A DNA stretch of 64,000 nucleotides from Eutreptiella sp. 'Long Island Sound 2002' (GCA_964036045.1 OZ038382.1:6942353-7006352), one strand, 5' to 3'. Counted from the first letter of the stretch, positions 11,831 through 26,289 are shown. Numbers and translations: made by a program. Notes: generated from the letters alone by a model not told the origin.

Positions 11831-14800
11831 CCCGGTATGTTATAGAACATCCATCAAGGGACTAGAGGACACAAGTATGATGTATAACATCCATCAAGGG
11901 ACTAGAGGACACAAGTATGATATAGGACCCCCATCAAGGGCGTAGTGGACACAAATATGATATAGGACCCCCATCAAGGGCGTAGTGGACACAAATATGA
12001 TATAGAACAGCGATCAAGGCCTTAGAGGACACAAGTATGATATAGAACAGCCATCAAGGGACTAGAGGACACAAGTATGATATAGAACAGCCATCAAGGG
12101 ACTAGAGGACACAAGTATGATATAGAACATCCATCAAGGGACTAGAGGACACAAGTAGGATATAGAACAGGCATCAACGGCCTAGAGGACATAGAACAGC
12201 CATCAAGGGATTGGACGACACAAGTATGGTATAGAACAGCAAGCAACGGCCTAGAGGACACAAGTATGATACAAAACAACCATCAAGGGCCCAGATGACA
12301 CAAGTATGGGATAGAAGAACCATCAAGGGCCTAGAGGACACAAGTATGATGTAGAACAGCCATCAAGGGATTAGAGGATAAAAGTATGATATAGAACAGC
12401 CTTCGAGGGCATAGACGACAGAAGTATGATAAAGAACAACCATCAAAAGCCTACAGGACACAAGTATGATATAGAACAATAATCAAGGGATTGGAAGACA
12501 CAAGTATGATATAGAATAGCCATCAACGGCCCGGAAACACAAGTATGGCATAGAACCACCATCAAGGGTCTAGAGGACACAAGTATGATGTAGAATAGCC
12601 ATCAAGGGACTAGAGGACACAAGTATGATATAGAACAGCCATCAACAGCCAAGAGGACACAAGGATGATATAGATCAACCATCACAAGCCTACAAGACAC
12701 ATGTATGATATAGAACAACCATCAAGGGACTAGAGGACGCAAGGATGATACGGAACAGCCGTCGAGGGCCTAGCAAGACATAACAGTCATCAAGAGCCTA
12801 GAGGACACAAGTATGCTATAGAACGGCCATCAAGGGCGCAGAGGACCAAAGTATGATATAGAACAACAATGAACGGCCTAGAGGACACAAGTATGATATA
12901 GAACAACCATCAAGGGCCTACTGGACAAAAACATCATATATAGAAAAACCATCCAGAGGCTACAGGACACAAAAATGATATAGAACAATTGTTCGTCCAG
13001 GGTTCGTCCAGGGCCTGGAGGACACAAGTATGATATAGAATAGCCATCAAGGGTCTAGAGGACACAAGTGTGATCTGGAACAAGCATCAAGGGCCTAGAG
13101 GACGTAAGCATCATATAGAACAACCATCAAGAGCCTAGGGGACACAAGTATGATATAGAACAACCATCATGGGCTTAGAGGACACAAGCGTCATATAGAA
13201 TAGCCATCAAGGGCCTAGACGACACAAGTGTGATATCGAACCCCCATCAAGGGCCTAGAGGACATAACTATCATATAGAACAACGATCAAGAGCCTAGGG
13301 GACACAAGCATGATATAGAACAACCATCAAGGGTCTAGAGGACACAAGTATCATATAGAACAGCCATCAAAGGCCTAGACGACACAAGTGTGATATAGAG
13401 CAGCCAACAAGGGCCTAGAGGACATGTATCATATAGAAAAAGCATCAAGAGACTAGAGGACACAAATATGATATAGAAGAGCCATCAAGGGACTAGAGGA
13501 CACAAGTATGATATACAACAGCCATCAAGGGACTAGAGGACACAAGTATGATATAGAACATCCATCAAGGGACTAGAGGACATAAGTATGATATAGGACC
13601 CCCATCAAGGGCGTAGTGGACACAAATATGATATAGAACAGCCATCAAGGGACTAGAGGACACAAGTATGATATAGAACAGCCATCAAGGGACTAGAGGA
13701 CACAAGTATGATATAGAACATCCATCAAGGGACTAGAGGACATAAGTATGATATAGGACCCCCATCGAGGGCGTAGTGGACACAAATATGATATAGAACA
13801 GCGATCAAGGCCTTAGAGGACACAAGTATGATATAGAACAACCATCAAGGGACTAGAGGACACAAGCATGATATAAAACATCCATCAAGGGACTAGAGGA
13901 CACAAGTAGGATATAGAACAGGCATCAACGGCCTAGAGGACATAGAACAGCCATCAAGGGATTGGACGACACAAGTATGGTATAGAACAGCAAGCAACGA
14001 CCTAGAGGACACAAGTATGATACAAAACAACCATCAAGGGCCCAGATGACACAAGTATGGGATAGAAGAACCATCAAGGGCCTAGAGGACACAAGTATGA
14101 TGTAGAACAGCCATCAAGGGATTAGAGGATAAAAGTATGATATAGAACAGCCTTCGAGGGCATAGACGACAGAAGTATGATAAAGAACAACCATCAAAAG
14201 CCTACAGGACACAAGTATGATATAGAACAATAATCAAGGGATTGGAAGACACAAGTATGATATAGAATAGCCATCAACGGCCCGGAAACACAAGTATGGC
14301 ATAGAACCACCATCAAGGGTCTAGAGGACACAAGTATGATGTAGAATAGCCATCAAGAGCCTAGGGGACACAAGTATGATATAGAACAGCCATCAACAGC
14401 CAAGAGGACACAAGGATGATATAGATCAACCATCACAAGCCTACAAGACACATGTATGATATAGAACAACCATCAAGGGACTAGAGGACGCAAGGATGAT
14501 ACGGAACAGCCGTCGAGGGCCTAGCAAGACATAACAGTCATCAAGAGCCTAGAGGACACAAGTATGCTATAGAACGGCCATCAAGGGCGCAGAGGACCAA
14601 AGTATGATATAGAACAACAATGAACGGCCTAGAGGACACAAGTATAATATAGAACAACCATCAAGGGCCTACTGGACAAAAACATCATATATAGAAAAAC
14701 CATCCAGAGGCTACAGGACACAAAAATGATATAGAACAATTGTTCGTCCAGGGTTCGTCCAGGGCCTGGAGGACACAAGTATGATATAGAATAGCCATCA

Positions 14801-17800
14801 AGGGTCTAGAGGACACAAGTGTGATCTGGAACAAGCATCAAGGGCCTAGAGGACGTAAGCATCATATAGAACAACCATCAAGAGCCTAGGGGACACAAGT
14901 ATGATATAGAACAGCCATCAACAGCCAAGAGGACACAAGGATGATATAGATCAACCATCACAAGCCTACAAGACACAAGTATGATATAGAATAGCCATCA
15001 ACGGCCCGGAAACACAAGTATGGCATAGAACCACCATCAAGGGCGTAGTGGACACAAGTATGATGTAGAATAGCCATCAAGGGACTAGAGGACACAAGTA
15101 TGATATAGAACAGCCATCAACAGCCAAGAGGACACAAGGATGATATAGATCAACCATCACAAGCCTACAAGACACATGTATGATATAGAACAACCATCAA
15201 GGGACTAGAGGACGCAAGGATGATACGGAACAGCCGTCGAGGGCCTAGCAAGACATAACAGTCATCAAGAGCCTAGAGGACACAAGTATGCTATAGAACG
15301 GCCATCAAGGGCGCAGAGGACCAAAGCATGATATAGAACAACAATGAACGGCCTAGAGGACACAAGTATAATATAGAACAACCATCAAGGGCCTACTGGA
15401 CAAAAACATCATATATAGAAAAACCATCCAGAGGCTACAGGACCCAAAAATGATACAGAACAATTGTTCGTCCAGGGTTCGTCCAGGGCCTGGAGGACAC
15501 AAGTATGATATAGAATAGCCATCAAGGGTCTAGAGGACACAAGTGTGATCTGGAACAAGCATCAAGGGCCTAGAGGACGTAAGCATCATATAGAACAACC
15601 ATCAAGAGCCTAGGGGACACAAGTATGATATAGAACAGCCATCAACAGCCAAGAGGACACAAGGATGATATAGATCAACCATCACAAGCCTACAAGACAC
15701 AAGTATGATATAGAATAGCCATCAACGGCCCGGAAACACAAGTATGGCATAGAACCACCATCAAGGGCGTAGTGGACACAAGTATGATGTAGAATAGCCA
15801 TCAAGGGACTAGAGGACACAAGTATGATATAGAACAGCCATCAACAGCCAAGAGGACACAAGGATGATATAGATCAACCATCACAAGCCTACAAGACACA
15901 TGTATGATATAGACCAACCATCAAGGGACTAGAGGACGCAAGGATGATACGGAACAGCCGTCGAGGGCCTAGCAAGACATAACAGTCATCAAGAGCCTAG
16001 AGGACACAAGTATGCTATAGAACGGCCATCAAGGGCGCAGAGGACCAAAGTATGATATAGAACAACAATGAACGGCCTAGAGGACACAAGTATAATATAG
16101 AACAACCATCAAGGGCCTACTGGACAAAAACATCATATATAGAAAAACCATCCAGAGGCTACAGGACACAAAAATGATATAGAACAATTGTTCGTCCAGG
16201 GTTCGTCCAGGGCCTGGAGGACACAAGTATGATATAGAATAGCCATCCAGGGTCTAGAGGACACAAGTGTGATCTGGAACAAGCATCAAGGGCCTAGAGG
16301 ACGTAAGCATCATATAGAACAGCCATCAACAGCCAAGAGGACACAAGGATGATATAGATCAACCATCACAAGCCTACAAGACACAAGTATGATATAGAAT
16401 AGCCATCAACGGCCCGGAAACACAAGTATGGCATAGAACCACCATCAAGGGCGTAGTGGACACAAGTATGATGTAGAATAGCCATCAAGGGACTAGAGGA
16501 CACAAGTATGATATAGAACAGCCATCAACAGCCAAGAGGACACAAGGATGATATAGATCAACCATCACAAGCCTACAAGACACATGTATGATATAGAACA
16601 ACCATCAAGGGACTAGAGGACGCAAGGATGATACGGAACAGCCGTCGAGGGCCTAGCAAGACATAACAGTCATCAAGAGCCTAGAGGACACAAGTATGCT
16701 ATAGAACGGCCATCAAGGGCGCAGAGGACCAAAGTATGATATAGAACAACAATGAACGGCCTAGAGGACACAAGTATAATATAGAACAACCATCAAGGGC
16801 CTACTGGACAAAAACATCATATATAGAAAAACCATCCAGAGGCTACAGGACACAAAAATGATATAGAACAATTGTTCGTCCAGGGTTCGTCCAGGGCCTG
16901 GAGGACACAAGTATGATATAGAATAGCCATCAAGGGTCTAGAGGACACAAGTGTGATCTGGAACAAGCATCAAGGGCCTAGAGGACGTAAGCATCATATA
17001 GAACAACCATCAAGAGCCTAGGGGACACAAGTATGATATAGAACAGCCATCAACAGCCAAGAGGACACAAGGATGATATAGATCAACCATCACAAGCCTA
17101 CAAGACACAAGTATGATATAGAATAGCCATCAACGGCCCGGAAACACAAGTATGGCATAGAACCACCATCAAGGGCGTAGTGGACACAAGTATGATGTAG
17201 AATAGCCATCAAGGGACTAGAGGACACAAGTATGATATAGAACAGCCATCAACAGCCAAGAGGACACAAGGATGATATAGATCAACCATCACAAGCCTAC
17301 AAGACACATGTATGATATAGAACAACCATCAAGGGACTAGAGGACGCAAGGATGATACGGAACAGCCGTCGAGGGCCTAGCAAGACATAACAGTCATCAA
17401 GAGCCTAGAGGACACAAGTATGCTATAGAACGGCCATCAAGGGCGCAGAGGACCAAAGTATGATATACAACAACAATGAACGGCCTAGAGGACACAAGTA
17501 TAATATAGAACAACCATCAAGGGCCTACTGGACAAAAACATCATATATAGAAAAACCATCCAGAGGCTACAGGACACAAAAATGATATAGAACAATTGTT
17601 CGTCCAGGGTTCGTCCAGGGCCTGGAGGACACAAGTATGATATAGAATAGCCATCAAGGGTCTAGAGGACACAAGTGTGATCTGGAACAAGCATCAAGGG
17701 CCTAGAGGACGTAAGCATCATATAGAACAACCATCAAGAGCCTAGGGGACACAAGTATGATATAGAACAGCCATCAACAGCCAAGAGGACACAAGGATGA

Positions 17801-19722
17801 TATAGATCAACCATCACAAGCCTACAAGACACAAGTATGATATAGAATAGCCATCAACGGCCCGGAAACACAAGTATGGCATAGAACCACCATCAAGGGC
17901 GTAGTGGACACAAGTATGATGTAGAATAGCCATCAAGGGACTAGAGGACACAAGTATGATATAGAACAGCCATCAACAGCCAAGAGGACACAAGGATGAT
18001 ATAGATCAACCATCACAAGCCTACAAGACACATGTATGATATAGAACAACCATCAAGGGACTAGAGGACGCAAGGATGATACGGAACAGCCGTCGAGGGC
18101 CTAGCAAGACATAACAGTCATCAAGAGCCTAGAGGACACAAGTATGCTATAGAACGGCCATCAAGGGCGCAGAGGACCAAAGTATGATATAGAACAACAA
18201 TGAACGGCCTAGAGGACACAAGTATAATATAGAACAACCATCAAGGGCCTACTGGACAAAAACATCATATATAGAAAAACCATCCAGAGGCTACAGGACA
18301 CAAAAATGATATAGAACAATTGTTCGTCCAGGGTTCGTCCAGGGCCTGGAGGACACAAGTATGATATAGAATAGCCATCAAGGGTCTAGAGGACACAAGT
18401 GTGATCTGGAACAAGCATCAAGGGCCTAGAGGACGTAAGCATCATATAGAACAACCATCAAGAGCCTAGGGGACACAAGTATGATATAGAACAGCCATCA
18501 ACAGCCAAGAGGACACAAGGATGATATAGATCAACCATCACAAGCCTACAAGACACAAGTATGATATAGAATAGCCATCAACGGCCCGGAAACACAAGTA
18601 TGGCATAGAACCACCATCAAGGGCGTAGTGGACACAAGTATGATGTAGAATAGCCATCAAGGGACTAGAGGACACAAGTATGATATAGAACAGCCATCAA
18701 CAGCCAAGAGGACACAAGGATGATATAGATCAACCATCACAAGCCTACAGGACACATGTATGATATAGAACAACCATCAAGGGACTAGAGGACGCAAGGA
18801 TGATACGGAACAGCCGTCGAGGGCCTAGCAAGACATAACAGTCATCAAGAGCCTAGAGGACACAAGTATGCTATAGAACGGCCATCAAGGGCGCAGAGGA
18901 CCAAAGCATGATATAGAACAACAATGAACGGCCTAGAGGACACAAGTATAATATAGAACAACCATCAAGGGCCTACTGGACAAAAACATCATATATAGAA
19001 AAACCATCCAGAGGCTACAGGACACAAAAATGATATAGAACAATTGTTCGTCCAGGGTTCGTCCAGGGCCTGGAGGACACAAGTATGATATAGAATAGCC
19101 ATCAAGGGTCTAGAGGACACAAGTGTGATCTGGAACAAGCATCAAGGGCCTAGAGGACGTAAGCATCATATAGAACAACCATCAAGAGCCTAGGGGACAC
19201 AAGTATGATATAGAACAACCATCATGGGCTTAGAGGACACAAGCGTCATATAGAATAGCCATCAAGGGCCTAGACGACACAAGTGTGATATCGAACCCCC
19301 ATCAAGGGCCTAGAGGACATAACTATCATATAGAACAACGATCAAGAGCCTAGGGGACACAAGCATGATATAGAACAACCATCAAGGGTCTAGAGGACAC
19401 AAGTATCATATAGAACAGCCATCAAAGGCCTAGACGACACAAGTGTGATATAGAGCAGCCAACAAGGGCCTAGAGGACATGTATCATATAGAAAAAGCAT
19501 CAAGAGCCTAGAGGACACAAATATGATATAGAAGAGCGATGAAGGGCCTAGAGGACAGAACTATGATATACAACAGCCATCAAGGGCCTAGAGGACACAA
19601 GTATGATATAGAACAAACATCAAGGGCCGAGAGGACACAAGTATGATATAGAAGAGCCATCAAGGGCCTAGAGGACAACAAAAATGTGATATAGAACAAC
19701 CATCAAGAGCCTAGAGGACACA
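11831..19722. repeat. Satellite array of ~40-bp monomers (about 7.9 kb)
   Basis: Monomers follow the consensus CATCAAGGGCCTAGAGGACA followed by CAAGTATGATATAGAACAAC, about 40 bp, repeated roughly 195 times. Stop codons fall in every frame, so nothing is coded. Monomer types differ by diagnostic substitutions and recur in fixed order, giving higher-order structure. A 1,751-bp offset (1,791 in part) relates about 12,010-13,071 to 13,802-14,822. A 724-bp unit repeats downstream. The right end (19,126 to about 19,520) matches 13,071-13,465, as expected if the 724-bp units expanded within a pre-existing array. Confidence 0.97.
14822..19125. repeat. Higher-order repeat: six ~724-bp units of 18 monomers
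   Basis: The diagnostic string TGATCTGGAACAAGCATC occurs at 14,822, 15,546, 16,270, 16,954, 17,678, 18,402 and 19,126. Spacings are 724, 724, 684, 724, 724 and 724. The short unit lacks exactly one 40-bp monomer. Units are nearly identical to each other and much more alike than neighbouring monomers, which is the signature of recent unequal exchange. Confidence 0.95.
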
Positions 19723-20245
19723 CGGGGGCAAGCAGCTCCTTTTTGGGGGTAATTGGGATCCACAATGTGGCATAGGTGATTAATCAAAGGCATACCCACC
19801 CAAACTATGCCATGCCATGCCGGCCATGCCTTACCTTGGCTTGGCGAGGTGAGGCGAGCGAGCGCGCACGTGTGTGGGGAGGGGTGTTAATCGGCGTTTT
19901 TTCTTGGGTAGACCATTATGGAGTTGTGTGTGAAGAGAGGTGTGGCATCCACAGCCCCGCAAACATATGGTGATCCCAGTTGCAATCCGGACGGGCCCGT
20001 TCTCAAAATTGAGCCCCGCGGCCCGTATTGTTTGTCTCGCAAAATTGTGCCGTCACCAACACGCATGTGCACAAAAAAGTTTCACGGGGGCAAGTGGAAT
20101 CTTTTTGGGGTAAATGTGATCCATAATGTGACATAAGTGATAAGTCACATGCATACCCTCCCAAACCATGCCATGCCATGCTAGCCATCCCTGCCCCTGG
20201 CTTGGCGAGGTGAGGCGAGCGAGCGCTCGCGTGTGTGGGGTTGTG
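19721..20245. repeat. Diverged ~360-bp tandem duplication
   Basis: The block that starts CACGGGGGCAAG and ends in GGCGAGGTGAGGCGAGCGAG occurs at about 19,721-19,890 and again at 20,083-20,245, with many substitutions. No coding potential is recognised. It abuts the right end of the satellite. Confidence 0.8.
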
Positions 20246-20721
20246 CACGGCTAGACACCCAAATAGTTGCACTGCGCGCGCACTGCTCTAAGTGCGCCCC
20301 CCTTGTCGAGCGTGCTATTGAGGAGGCAAACCCATGCATGGCACGAAGACTCCATTTAATGTGGCAACCTAACTTGGGGCATGACGCCAAACATATGCCA
20401 CAATATATAACTATTGCCACGAACGATACCATGCACAGTGATACGGCTAGCTAGCTAGTGCAATCAAACCCACTAATCAGCATAGGAACCTGTGCAGTAA
20501 TCGGCAACCAATCAGCAAAGAAAAAGCAGTACCCTAAGGGGGAATCCTTGCACTGCGCGCACACTGCGCGCTACTTTTAGACTATGTTCCCCCCTTGGCA
20601 CGCCCCTTGGAAACACCCTTAGAATAAGGCGACTCAAACTGGACTGAAGGAACCTTGAGGGGGGCCTTCCCGGTTCTTGTGGCAGTGGTGAAGGACCAGG
20701 GGCCTTTGGGGGGGAACTTGA
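20246..20721. other. No gene or clear repeat seen
   Basis: Ordinary sequence with no supported ORF, RNA gene or structured repeat. Confidence 0.4.
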
Positions 20722-20946
20722 CTATGTGTTGGGCGGCGGAGATGGAGGGCAATCAGGTGGCGAGTCTGAACTTGGGATGGGGAAGAAGATGGACTCCATC
20801 TTGAATTGCCGATTCACAGCTCTCAACCCATCTTGATAGTATTCCAAGTGGAGGAGTCCGTCTTCAGCCGTCCCAACCACCGTGGCAGGAGGTCGAAGGC
20901 CATTGGAGCGGGTGTAGAACACCCCATTCCCAATATTGAGATCCAT
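20722..20946 (-). pseudogene. Short coding-like fragment, possible retroelement tail
   Basis: A 74-codon frame with good protein character and a pattern like a small beta-barrel: NGVFYTRSNGLRPPATVVG, then a GLLHLEYYQDG strand, then a Pro/Ser tail. SH3- or Tudor-like modules of this kind often follow integrases, but that is inference. The first residues are repeated on the minus strand at 21,212-21,250, where the copy breaks off after about 14 residues. There is no upstream partner, so it is a fragment or a single exon. Confidence 0.35.
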
Positions 20947-21495
20947 GGAGAAACCGGGCCTGAGAAATGAGGAGGGCAGTATGATGCTCCCAAGCAGGCA
21001 CCCTCAAAGTATATCACCATATCAATCAACCGAGAAAAAGAGTAGATGTGGTGGAAATGGGAAAGAAATGTGCGCAAAAAAGTAAAAATGGGTGAAACAG
21101 GGTGGACATCCAAAAATGCCAGATCACCAATGCATCAAAACCTACTATCAAAAAACTATGATGCCCAAAGTGCCACAAAGTATGGCTTTCTATGATGGCC
21201 AAGCACCTGGAGCGGGTGTAGAACACCCTATTCCCAATATTGAGATCCATGGAGAAACCGGGCCTGAGAAATGAGGAGGGCAGTATGATGCTCCCAAGCA
21301 GGCACCCTCAAAGTATATCACCATATCAATCAACCGAGAAAAAGAGTAGATGTGGTGGAAATGGGAAAGAAATAAGTAAAAATGGGTGAAACGGGGTGGA
21401 CATCCAAAAATGCCAGATCCCCATTGCATCAAAACCTACTATCAAAAAACTATGATGCCCAAAGTACCACAAAGTATGGCTTTCTATGATGGCCA
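20908..21495. repeat. 303-bp tandem duplication
   Basis: 20,908-21,198 and 21,211-21,495 are closely similar at an offset of 303 bases, with a ~15-base deletion in the second copy near 21,373. The second copy truncates the coding-like fragment at 20,722-20,946. Confidence 0.9.
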
Positions 21496-22222
21496 AGCAC
21501 CCAAATAGTTGCACTGCGCGCGCACCGCGCTTAAGGCACCCCCTAAGAAATAGCCTAGCTTTTGCATGATGAAAACAAGGTCCACATTCGGCTCTCATTG
21601 TTGAAGAGGACCCTAACTCGCAGAAAGAGTGTGATGAGGGTTTGCTGAGATCCGCACGATTCCCGCATTCCGGCATTTGATTAGGGTACTAACATGTCAA
21701 TCCTCTGGATTTCAATTGTGCATATTTGGGCAGCGGGATTCCATTGTATCCAGGTGGAACAACTAAATGGGGTGAAACGTCATTGATAAAGGCGCATGTG
21801 CACTAGAGGAGTGCTTGCTACTTGGTGGACCGAAATCCTTTCAGAAGGTAGGTAGAGTTGTCAAAATTTAGGTGTAGACCCAAGTACATACCATTGGCAT
21901 TGAGGACGTCCCAAATCTACGGTATCAAGGGACATATCACTGCTTGGTGGTATGAAGAGGAGGAGGTCATCTACATAAAACAAAGTTTTGATGTACAGGG
22001 ATTGCTACTACAGCTCGGGATCAAGACAGAGAAGACCATGGCAAAAGATGGCGGTGACAAGGGGTCTCCTAGAGTGGGAGCAAACTTGCACTGAGTTGAC
22101 TATGTGCCCCATCCCAAAACCAAAGGAGGTGGTGTGCATGGACAGGATTAAGGCAACCATTGGGATTGGTAAGTATATGTGGATGAAAAAGACGTCGAAG
22201 TAGTTGTGGTGGACTTGGAAAT
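21496..22222. other. No supported gene
   Basis: Short ORFs only (for example plus 21,858-22,094), without domain or repeat support. The 3' edge leads directly into the palindrome array. Confidence 0.4.
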
Positions 22223-22500
22223 CGGGTGGTGGTATATCGTCACCCCTGGCAGGAGCCTCCCTGGCTCCGGCTCCTGGGGAGCCAGTCCCCTAAGGCTCCC
22301 GGGGAGCCAACTCCCCTGCTCCGGCTCCTGAGGAGCCACTCCCCGGCGGCTCCTGAGGAGCCGACTCCCCTGGGCGGCTCCTCGGGAGCCGTAGGAGCCG
22401 GTCCGGCTCCTCAGGAGCCAAGGTAGGAGCCCTCCCCTACGGCTCCTGAGGAGCCAACCCCCGTGACGGCTCCTCAGGAGCCATGGGAGCCCGGGTTCAA
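22223..22500. repeat. Palindrome array 1 (GGCTCC-NNN-GGAGCC)
   Basis: At least eight 15-bp palindromes of the form GGCTCCTGAGGAGCC, with variants in the middle three bases, separated by 10-25 bases. The array is homologous, in reverse orientation, to 34,735-34,974: both have CCTGGCAGGAGCCTCCC at the proximal end. It is therefore a dispersed element, not a local accident. Single strands could form a row of hairpins. The ORFs across it follow from the repeat. Confidence 0.85.
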
Positions 22501-23627
22501 TTGGGCTCAACAGAGACTAGTACGTAGACCCAACCCTAGCCCTATTTGTTACCGTGATAGGTGAACCTTATGGACCACCATGCGGGCTTACCTGCTAACA
22601 TGTTTCAGACACCGTGCCCTTGCTTGAATGAGCCGCTAACCTAGCAACATGAGTGCTCAGTATCGAATTTTTGAATTGTTCAATCGACAAATACCACGGG
22701 ATAGAAACAATCGTAGGGGTGTCCTTGGACACTTAGGAAAAAAATGTTTATGTTGGGCCCTATCTTAGTTCTTTTCTGCAGTGTGGTGCTCTTGCACTAG
22801 TTTATTGGCCAAACCATCTTGTTGCGGGGGTATTAGTAGATTACCCGAGTAGCTAGCCGTGAAGCAATCTATAATGCTAAACAAAAAAAATGAACCGTAA
22901 ACCCTTAGTGCGGACGAGTTCGCGCACCGAAATAAATATGTTGATGTTATTCATGCATGTAGCGATGGTGCATGGCATGTAGTAACATATTGTCAAAATT
23001 TTTGTCCGAACGCGTGCACCTTCCACCTAGCTGTATGCTATTTGGCTTGACAAAAGGCATCTGAAAAGGGCCTCAAAAGATGACTGACAAGAGGCTGAAG
23101 GCGCGAAGCTTAACGCACGCAAACCTACAAATAATCAGATTTCGGTGTAGACATCTTTCGCTTGCGCAAACCATCCATATTAACGCACCAAAACAAACCA
23201 ATTTGCTGCATTTTAGCTTAATAGGGGCAAAATAGGCCAAAATAGACCATACAAGTAGAGTAGAAAGGTGGGGAAAAGATGTTCGGTGTAGACAGTTACT
23301 TTCCTATAATTTGGTACAGTATGGCAACAGTGTTCGGCCGTTGCCTTTTTTTTTGCCGCTAGCTGATCTCATCCGACATGGGTTCTGTAAAGCACCAAAA
23401 ATGAACTTGCATAATGGTTTGTGACCCTCACTTGTATCTTTGAATTCCTAATCTCTACAAATCCACGTTGGTCATGCTTTTCCTACAATTGAACCAAACC
23501 CCAATAAATACACAGCAGCAGGCACACCGTCTCATGTTTCTTTCACATGCCAAATCTGCTTTTTATGCACTAAGATTTAATCATTTAAGCATAAATCAAA
23601 CCATCCAAAAAAAATGAGTCGATGTAG
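22501..23627. other. A+T-richer stretch without ORFs
   Basis: No ORF above background, no tRNA-like element and no structured repeat noticed. Confidence 0.5.
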
Positions 23628-24130
23628 CTCAAAAATGCCAAGAAAAATTAAAACAACTTAAAAATTCCCATGTTTTTACGGTATCTCATGATGTCCGTGG
23701 CTCTCCGTAATTGTCATACTACTTCGTTTCCTTGGTGTTCCATGAATTTTTGCAAACTCCCGAAAACGTAGTACAATGATCCCTGCAGTGCGTTGTGCCC
23801 GCTTCCAAACATAGTTCAATGTCACCATGTGTTTTGCGCACAACCCTCCTTTGCGTAGGCAGTGCCTCGATTACAAACAGCTCAAAAATGCCAAGAAAAA
23901 TTAAAACAACTTAAAAATTCCCATGTTTTTACGGTATTTCATGATGTTTGTGGCTTTCTGTAATTTTCATACTACTTCGTTTCCTTGGTGTTCCATGAAT
24001 TTTTGCAAACTCCCTGAAACGTAATACAATGATCCCTGCAGTGCCTTGTGCCCGCTTCCAAACATCGTTCAATGTCACCATGTGTTTTGCGCACAACCCT
24101 CCTTTGCGTAGGCAGAGCCTCTATCACAAA
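23628..24130. repeat. 252-bp tandem duplication
   Basis: The block beginning GCTCAAAAATGCCAAG at 23,628 recurs at 23,880 with about ten substitutions. Non-coding as far as I can tell. Confidence 0.9.
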
Positions 24131-24832
24131 CAAGCAAACAAGCACATTGAATCTCACCACCACAATGATCCAGGATTCAAAAGTCATGATGATTCTCATT
24201 GCCATCCCCACAGCACATAGATTGCACTGCATGTTCCACAAAAAATTGGAAAAACCGAACTTCGTTTGTCAATATCCCAACCGACAGGACACAAAACCCA
24301 TCTGTCAACAGCATTTGTCATCAGGCAAAAAGATCTTAGGGTGCCCTAACAAAACCACAGTTCTGGATGAACATTGAACATACACCACACAAAAAACATG
24401 CAGGATCGGTACAATGCTGGCAAGAATCCATTTTTGAGGACTTGGCCCTTGCAGATTATCAAACTTTGCCTGGCATATCACAGCCAGAGAATCAAGGCAA
24501 CACATGAACCCGTGTGTCAAAGGCTGCCACAAAAACCTTACCACCACCTTTCCCCCATCAGTGCACTCAGCCAGCCCACAGAAACGAACACCAGCAGAGG
24601 ACAAATAATCTAAACCCAGTTTGCAACACAAGCACCCGACTTCAAAATTGACTGTGAACCTTTTAAAAAAAGCACTGGAAAGAAATACTCCAAATAGCCA
24701 ACGCGCCAGTCAAATAAGACAAAAGAGGAGACTGTGATGCTTTTGGAACACCGTTTACTTTCAACTTCATGACAAATGCCTATTTGGGGCTGAGCCCACT
24801 GCTCCAGACAAGGCCTGAACAAATTGTGTTCA
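24131..24832. other. No supported gene
   Basis: Overlapping short ORFs on both strands without domain or codon evidence. Confidence 0.4.
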
Positions 24833-26039
24833 CACAGTCCTTGAGATATTCTCAAACTCTCAGTTGTCCATACATAAGTGTGTGTGCAAAGGGGATGTTG
24901 ATGGGTCAGAAACTCTGCTACCAAAACACTGTTACCGGAACGAAATAGAAATAGAAGATTGATTTGATCAGCTGGCGTGCTGACTATGGATCCCAGGGTC
25001 AAAAGTGTCCAATCACCGAAACTCACAAAATGCAGGTTGAACAAATAGACTTGACTTGTTGTAACAGCACAATTTACTTAGAGCTCGAGGAATGCAAAAA
25101 CTGAAAATTTCATCCATCAAGAATACCAGAACAAAGCAAAGGTGCCTGCACAAAGGACGCAGATTTGTGTGTCGAGCATGAGCTGGATTACATCTCCTTG
25201 CTGCAGGGCAGGTTGGATCGAAATTTGCTGATCTTGCAGTACATTTTGCCATCTTACCCCTGTGCAGTTTGGAGCGTGACTTTGTCTTGTACCAATCGAA
25301 CTCATGTCCTTTCCAAAATTTTCATAGCCTCCATCCCCTGTGCCCAACTTACAAGGAATTGCCACCTTTTCCGGGCAGCCCAGGGACAGCAAACGCACGT
25401 GTGTCAGTGGGGTGGTCCAAGCAGATATCGTATGCCCACACATATTCGCCTCACTTGAGCATGCAACGCAAACGCCACCTCTTTAAACTTAACTGCGACC
25501 CACAAACCAATTCTGGCTCGATGACCTGAAATAGATCTTCAGATCCCAACCCTCTGAACGTCATGTGCCACACACATCATAATTGGGCTGCAACTCCTTG
25601 AAACATTTTTTTTGGTGCAGAATTCAAACGCGCCTTGGGGTCTTGAAGCACAGCGGTTAGCTCGAATTTGTCAAATTGGGGTATGCGCTTTCTGTGCACC
25701 CTGGCATTATGTGACGAAGCAATCGCAATTGCAAATTGGGTGCATGAAACAACACGAAATCCGCTGTCGACAACATTCACCCCCGCTAACTCACAGATCA
25801 CACGGAGACAGAGCGCACAGGTGTGGCTCTCCTATTGGGTCGGGGTTTGTGCGCACCAACATGATGTTCGGGCACATACCAACCCTGTTGGCACACAGAG
25901 AGGGGGTGGGGTGGGGGGGGGGGGGGGGGGGGGGTTGCGCACTCCAGGAAGTGCGGGGCGACCTAACTGAACTGAGAGAATAAATTTGAAAGAAAGACAA
26001 ACAGAAACAAATACAAATCCATTGCACACCACAGTCTGA

Positions 26040-26216
26040 CGCTCCATGCTGGTTTTTGTTCAAAGAATTCGGTTGTTCGAACAAATGACAAGGAAAAACG
26101 CTCCATGCTGGTTTTTGTCCAAAGAATTTGGTTGTTTGAACAAATGACAAGGAAAAACGCTCCATGCTGGTTTTTGTCCAAAGAATTTGGTTGTTCGAAC
26201 AAATGACAAGGAAAAG
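26040..26216. repeat. 59-bp minisatellite, three units (two in the paralogue)
   Basis: Units begin GCTCCATGCTGG at 26,041, 26,100 and 26,159. The paralogous block has two units, at about 29,394 and 29,453. It lies in what would be the intron downstream of the Rpn2-like exon. Confidence 0.95.
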
Positions 26217-26289
26217 ATTCTATCCGAAACCATGGCACTGCTTGCTTCCCTTCCGGACACGCATCAACTGTGAAAAAATGGCCAGGAAC

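Noticed and set aside
11831-19722. CRISPR-like array
   Set aside because: Direct repeats have no unique spacers; monomers are contiguous 40-mers with higher-order structure, i.e. satellite DNA.
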